DNA of 64,000 nt, taken from positions 184,137 through 248,136 of the IMG/VR virus record IMGVR_UViG_3300040801_004532; one strand, written 5' to 3'. A model generated the notes under the pieces. The model saw only the letters and a list, made by a program, of their open reading frames with translations, ran no database searches and was not told the origin of the DNA. Positions 60,810 through 64,000 of the stretch are shown piece by piece. The stretch is from a virus. The position numbers and the translations under genes were made by a program. Every line of letters begins with the position of its first letter. Position 1 is the stretch's first letter.

Positions 60810-61262
60810 CTAATTGTTTTGTTTTAATTCATGACCTTTCTCTTCTCCGAAATAAAACAGAATAATAGAAGTTTTAACTTTTTGCTGACTAGCTATCTGA
60901 AAAAGCATATCAACAAAAGAAAGAAAATCATCGTTATTAAAATCTATTTTTCCTTCTTCGGCTTCCTCCACTCGAAAAAGAATTTTATTATTATATGAAG
61001 TTGTTTTTACAATTATTCCTAAATTATCTGGTCGCCACTTTGATAAAGCTAGTTCTTTTTTAGGAGACTTCAAAATTTGAAGCCACAAACATTCAAAATT
61101 TCTACACGCTTTAGGTCTACTCTTATATTTAACACAACGATTATTTACAAGTTTATCACACCACTCGCCTGCTTCTTTATCTGTATCTCTCCAGGTAAAT
61201 TCGCTTTTATCTATTCTACATACAAGACAGCAGATATTGCATTTCCCACATAAGTTTTTCAC
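60810..61262 (-). CDS. YkgJ-like cysteine cluster protein, second copy
   Basis: 150 residues, GTG start behind AAGGAG. LCGKCNICCLVC (about 4-15), WCDKLVNNRCVKYKSRPKAC (about 34-53) and RNFECLWLQ match the YkgJ-like pattern of Cys clusters, though with differing spacing from the copy at 56160-56462. The C-terminal half is unrecognised. Two such proteins among fibre genes is unusual; they may modify or assemble fibre proteins or be unrelated passengers. Confidence 0.65.
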   Translation of the reverse strand: MKNLCGKCNICCLVCRIDKSEFTWRDTDKEAGEWCDKLVNNRCVKYKSRPKACRNFECLWLQILKSPKKELALSKWRPDNLGIIVKTTSYNNKILFRVEEAEEGKIDFNNDDFLSFVDMLFQIASQQKVKTSIILFYFGEEKGHELKQNN

Positions 61263-61275
61263 TTACTACTCCTTT

Positions 61276-61971
61276 CTATTCCACTCTCCATATAGATAGC
61301 CTTGCCCTTTGTATACCAGTAGTTCCTCCCCCAGTATCATAATAATCTAAATCTATATTTATATTTCCACTTAAAGCAGCTTCATACATTCCAGAAACCA
61401 TGTGGTAAAGTCCAGCCCCACCTTTCGAATCTTCATCATAGTGATAACCAATTGTTGTTGTGTCATTAATCTGAATCCTAACATTAGACTCACTATTTTT
61501 ATCATCTAATCTAACATATTCAGCACTATATTCAATATGATAAGTTCCGCTTGGCAATGATGTTTTTGATAAACGAACCTTCTGTTGTGGTGTTGCGCTT
61601 GTTGTACTACTGGCTGTTTCAGATGAATTATATCCTCGCTCAGTTCCAAATACAGTTCCGGGAATTTCTATAACAACAACTCCACCACCAGCATTTGTTG
61701 CATCAACCCCATCTCCAATAAAGTCTAAGGTATTATGTGGAGTATCTGTTACAGGACTTCCTTCATCTTGTACAGAAACTCCCTTAACAGAGTCAATAGT
61801 CACTTTCTTTTTTGCATAAGAATCAGCACTATCTTCTAGAAGCAAAAGATCTGAAGAAGCAGGCGTTGTTTTGGATGTTAAAAGATTTACCTCCCCTTCA
61901 CCCTCTGTAAAGACTCGGTCACCATTAACTTGTGCTCTGGTCTCAAAATTTATTTTTCCTTTCCATTTCAT
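61276..61971 (-). CDS. Fibre-type structural protein
   Basis: 231 residues. Begins with a short basic part, then SSDLLLLEDSADSYAKKKVT, and LDFIGDGVDATNAGGGVVVI, the kind of 'Ed...yakkKv' motif common in phage fibre N-terminal regions. The C-terminal part has beta strands (VRLSKTSLPSGTYHIEYSAE, NIDLDYYDTGGG). No family. Starts behind AGGGG. Confidence 0.5.
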   Translation of the reverse strand: MKWKGKINFETRAQVNGDRVFTEGEGEVNLLTSKTTPASSDLLLLEDSADSYAKKKVTIDSVKGVSVQDEGSPVTDTPHNTLDFIGDGVDATNAGGGVVVIEIPGTVFGTERGYNSSETASSTTSATPQQKVRLSKTSLPSGTYHIEYSAEYVRLDDKNSESNVRIQINDTTTIGYHYDEDSKGGAGLYHMVSGMYEAALSGNINIDLDYYDTGGGTTGIQRARLSIWRVE

Positions 61972-62012
61972 AGTTTAAAACCCCTATTGTCTTTTGACAT
62001 TGGCTTGCGCCA

Positions 62013-63152
62013 TTAGGTTAAATTTATTTTATTTATATTTAAAAGTGAAACAGTATTAACTTTACCAATAATAGATCTATTTATTGTATTAACTTTTCCT
62101 GACCAGAGAGCTTCTTCGGGTCCTGTTGAATAAAAAGTCCCTGGTGAATTTTGATTATTAAATTCAATTGCAATCCAATCTGCAGATCTTGCAATATTAG
62201 AAACTCTTGCCTCATCCACAATACCATCAAGATATTCATCATCAGCTGGTGAAAAAATTAAATCAAGAGTTGAGCTATCATTGATTGTACCTGTTTCATT
62301 TTGTGAGTAATCTAAAGTATCATTGACATACAAATCAATTGATGCCCCATCATATGTTACAGTTAAATAATACCAATTACCTGGGGAAAGATTAATATCT
62401 GGTCCAGTAAATATATCAACAACACCACTACTTAATACAAAATATGCAGCAATATATGTCTCGCCTGCCGCTGGTCGATAAACATAAAGAGAATAATTAA
62501 ATGGATTCTCTTTACTTAAAATATCGTACCATCCATCATTAGCTGAAGGTATACTTTCAAGATTTAACCAGGTAGATAAAGTTATATATTGGGTGATGTT
62601 TAGACTGCTTCCATTGCCGCAATTAATCTGATCACTATTATCTTTTTCAAAATCTTGTGCTTTAGAAATTTTACCATTTGTCTCTGCTGGTGCATTTGCT
62701 CCAGTTTTTGTTCCATCATTTCCATATTGTGTACTATCAGAAATTGTTGAGGTTGTTTCATCTGACATATGATAAACAGCCATATAATTATCATCCCAAA
62801 CTCCAGTTGGATCCTGCTGGTCTGATGCAGATTCATATCCATAATAGATATATATTTCTGTATCTACACTGGATGAAAGCGTGGGAATTCTAATCCAAAC
62901 AATTAGCTCACCTGTGGTTGAATCATATGAATCTATCTCATGTGAAAGTTGACTGGTTGCATCTGATGATAATGAAGTAAAAAGAATATCTCCACCATCA
63001 ATCTTTCCTACTTTTCCTCCAAAATCAGCATGCCTTAAATCAGAATCAGTGACAGAGTATAAAACTGGAAAATTGGATTGAGTGGATACAACTTTCGTAC
63101 TGTCTATAGTTATCTTTTTTCTATACCCCCAATTTTGATCAAACCATGCCAT
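62013..63152 (-). CDS. DUF2341 plus LamG-like tail fibre protein
   Basis: 379 residues. WFDQNWGYRKKITID, NFPVLYSVTDSDLRHADFGG, then GGDILFTSLSS, HEIDSYDSTTGELIVWIRIP and TEIYIYYGYESA follow DUF2341. From about residue 125 a LamG/concanavalin-type jelly roll follows: VWDDNYMAVYHMSDE, STQYGNDGT, LSTWLNLESI, NWYYLTVTYDGASIDLYVND and SNIARSADWIAIEFNNQ. Such proteins bind sugars and sit in fibres or capsid decorations. Starts behind TGAGGAG. Confidence 0.75.
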   Translation of the reverse strand: MAWFDQNWGYRKKITIDSTKVVSTQSNFPVLYSVTDSDLRHADFGGKVGKIDGGDILFTSLSSDATSQLSHEIDSYDSTTGELIVWIRIPTLSSSVDTEIYIYYGYESASDQQDPTGVWDDNYMAVYHMSDETTSTISDSTQYGNDGTKTGANAPAETNGKISKAQDFEKDNSDQINCGNGSSLNITQYITLSTWLNLESIPSANDGWYDILSKENPFNYSLYVYRPAAGETYIAAYFVLSSGVVDIFTGPDINLSPGNWYYLTVTYDGASIDLYVNDTLDYSQNETGTINDSSTLDLIFSPADDEYLDGIVDEARVSNIARSADWIAIEFNNQNSPGTFYSTGPEEALWSGKVNTINRSIIGKVNTVSLLNINKINLT

Positions 63153-63176
63153 TTTTTCTCCTCAATTCCAAAGACA

Positions 63177-64000
63177 TTACGTAGTTGTTTCTACTATTGT
63201 ATAATCGCCTGGGTTAAAGTAAATAATTGTTGAAGACCATGCATAACCAACTTTTTGAACATACTTGGCTTCCCCAGTTGGAGCTGTATGTGTTAATACA
63301 CCAGTAGTCTGACTTACATATAAATCTTGTCCTGTAGTCCAACTCCAAGAATCATTTCTAATAAACCCATGAAGTAAAATATTTTTGGTTCCAGTTCCTG
63401 TTTCAAGAGCAAGTGCCCTAGCAGGCATTGTAGCTGTTGAGTCGGCATCTGCTTCATCAAAATGGCCATCTGCTGCCATATATAAAACTGCGCCAATTCC
63501 TGTTGAGTTTGTATCTACAGTTGCTTGGACTCTTGTTCCAGTACCTGTAAGATTTGAAGAAGGCAAATTTAATAGACCACCTGCCGAATCACCGCTTGTT
63601 CCTGAGCTACCAGATGTACCAGATGTTCCGCCTCCGGTTCCTATATTGGTTGCAATAATAACAACCCTAACATTTTCAGTATTTGTTGCAGACCAAATCC
63701 GAATTGTATCTATTGAAATTCTTTCTATTTGTTCAACACCAACTGTAAAATCATTATCAGTTGTATATGCTTCAACCACAACATCCTTAGTTCCTAAATT
63801 ATGTGGTATATCATAATAGTATAAACCTGTTGTTGTATCTAAATTCCAGGTTGAAATAGTTGCAACATATTTTGTTATTGCGTCTGAACCACTTGTTCCT
63901 GATGATCCTGATGTACCTGATGAACCAGAAGATCCACTTGTTCCTGATGTACCCGATGAACCAGAACTACCACTTGTTCCTGATGATCCTGATGTACCCG
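63177..64000 (-). CDS. Tail fibre-like protein with GTSGSS repeats (5' truncated by window)
   Basis: The frame is open to the right edge, so only the C-terminal part is seen (about 274 residues). The first visible part has about 35 residues of GTSGSS repeats, then DAITKYVATISTWNLDTTTG, YYYDIPHNLGTKDVVVEAYT and a second repeat GTSGSSGTSGDSAGG, and a beta-rich end (GAVLYMAADGHFDEAD, GYAWSSTIIYFNPGDY). It resembles fibre or decoration proteins of large phages. A GTG at 63779 is only an internal start. Confidence 0.65.
   Translation of the reverse strand, partial: GTSGSSGTSGSSGSSGTSGTSGSSGSSGTSGSSGTSGSDAITKYVATISTWNLDTTTGLYYYDIPHNLGTKDVVVEAYTTDNDFTVGVEQIERISIDTIRIWSATNTENVRVVIIATNIGTGGGTSGTSGSSGTSGDSAGGLLNLPSSNLTGTGTRVQATVDTNSTGIGAVLYMAADGHFDEADADSTATMPARALALETGTGTKNILLHGFIRNDSWSWTTGQDLYVSQTTGVLTHTAPTGEAKYVQKVGYAWSSTIIYFNPGDYTIVETTT
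63885..64000 (-). repeat. Short Gly-Ser-Thr coding repeats
   Basis: The DNA repeats in 9- and 18-base steps (TCATCAGGAACAAGTGG and variants) and encodes GTSGSS units. It continues past the window edge. It probably forms a flexible or collagen-like linker in a fibre and may vary in length. Confidence 0.6.

Noticed and set aside
63779-64000. GTG 63779 as start of the last gene
   Set aside because: The frame continues upstream without a stop to the window edge, with fibre-like repeats; the GTG is internal.

Overview
The window is a 64 kb piece of a large, AT-rich tailed phage (myovirus type, probably a jumbo phage). It carries T4-style baseplate, tube, sheath and terminase genes and a phage multi-subunit RNA polymerase (beta' and beta as single chains). 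The host is probably Gram-negative: two adjacent genes have Sec signal peptides, one resembling the periplasmic protein CreA and one an outer-membrane PagL-type beta-barrel. I saw no tRNA, rRNA, CRISPR array or insertion sequence, and no stretch above 300 bases without a gene.

Layout. 1-29492 is all plus strand. It starts with the end of an SbcC/gp46-like recombination ATPase and a small TDFVTNSSS protein next to a radical SAM enzyme. A tightly coupled run (about 2.1-9.9 kb) follows that looks like a ubiquitin-like conjugation system: an E2-like candidate fused to a long unknown region, a JAMM/JAB peptidase with zinc ribbons, two E1/ThiF-like proteins, a SAP-plus-beta-grasp ubiquitin-like protein on a sharp G+C-rich island, and a second E2-like candidate. 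The RNA polymerase pair comes next, then FolE2 and small metabolic or unknown genes. The first structural block holds a hub-like protein, TerL, an HExxH protein, the tape measure and a tail structural protein. 29489-37671 is minus strand (gp6, gp25, a gp51-like peptide and gp26 of the baseplate, the tail tube, a HAD phosphatase). 37784-41609 is a plus-strand accessory island (membrane protein, second radical SAM plus TDFVTNSSS pair, CreA-like and PagL-like proteins). 41690-45633 is minus strand (tail sheath and structural genes). 45795-46824 is a small plus-strand island of cysteine-rich proteins ending in a structured terminator. 46833-64000 is minus strand: a metallophosphoesterase, large tail proteins, a lysis-like cluster (holin-like, spanin-like, DUF5675) and a long run of adhesin/fibre genes with DUF285, DUF2341/LamG and GTSGSS repeats, running off the right edge.

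How the parts fit. Most genes overlap by ATGA or TAATG or sit a few bases apart behind strong Shine-Dalgarno sites, so each strand block reads as one or a few operons. Five minus-strand transcription units are preceded by a shared TTTAGAACAAAATA-like element, a candidate phage promoter. Both plus-strand islands share a different element of about 20 bases, 40 bases before the first gene. The most interesting candidates are the ubiquitin-like system and the two radical SAM/TDFVTNSSS pairs. All functional names rest on motifs read by eye; no database search was possible.
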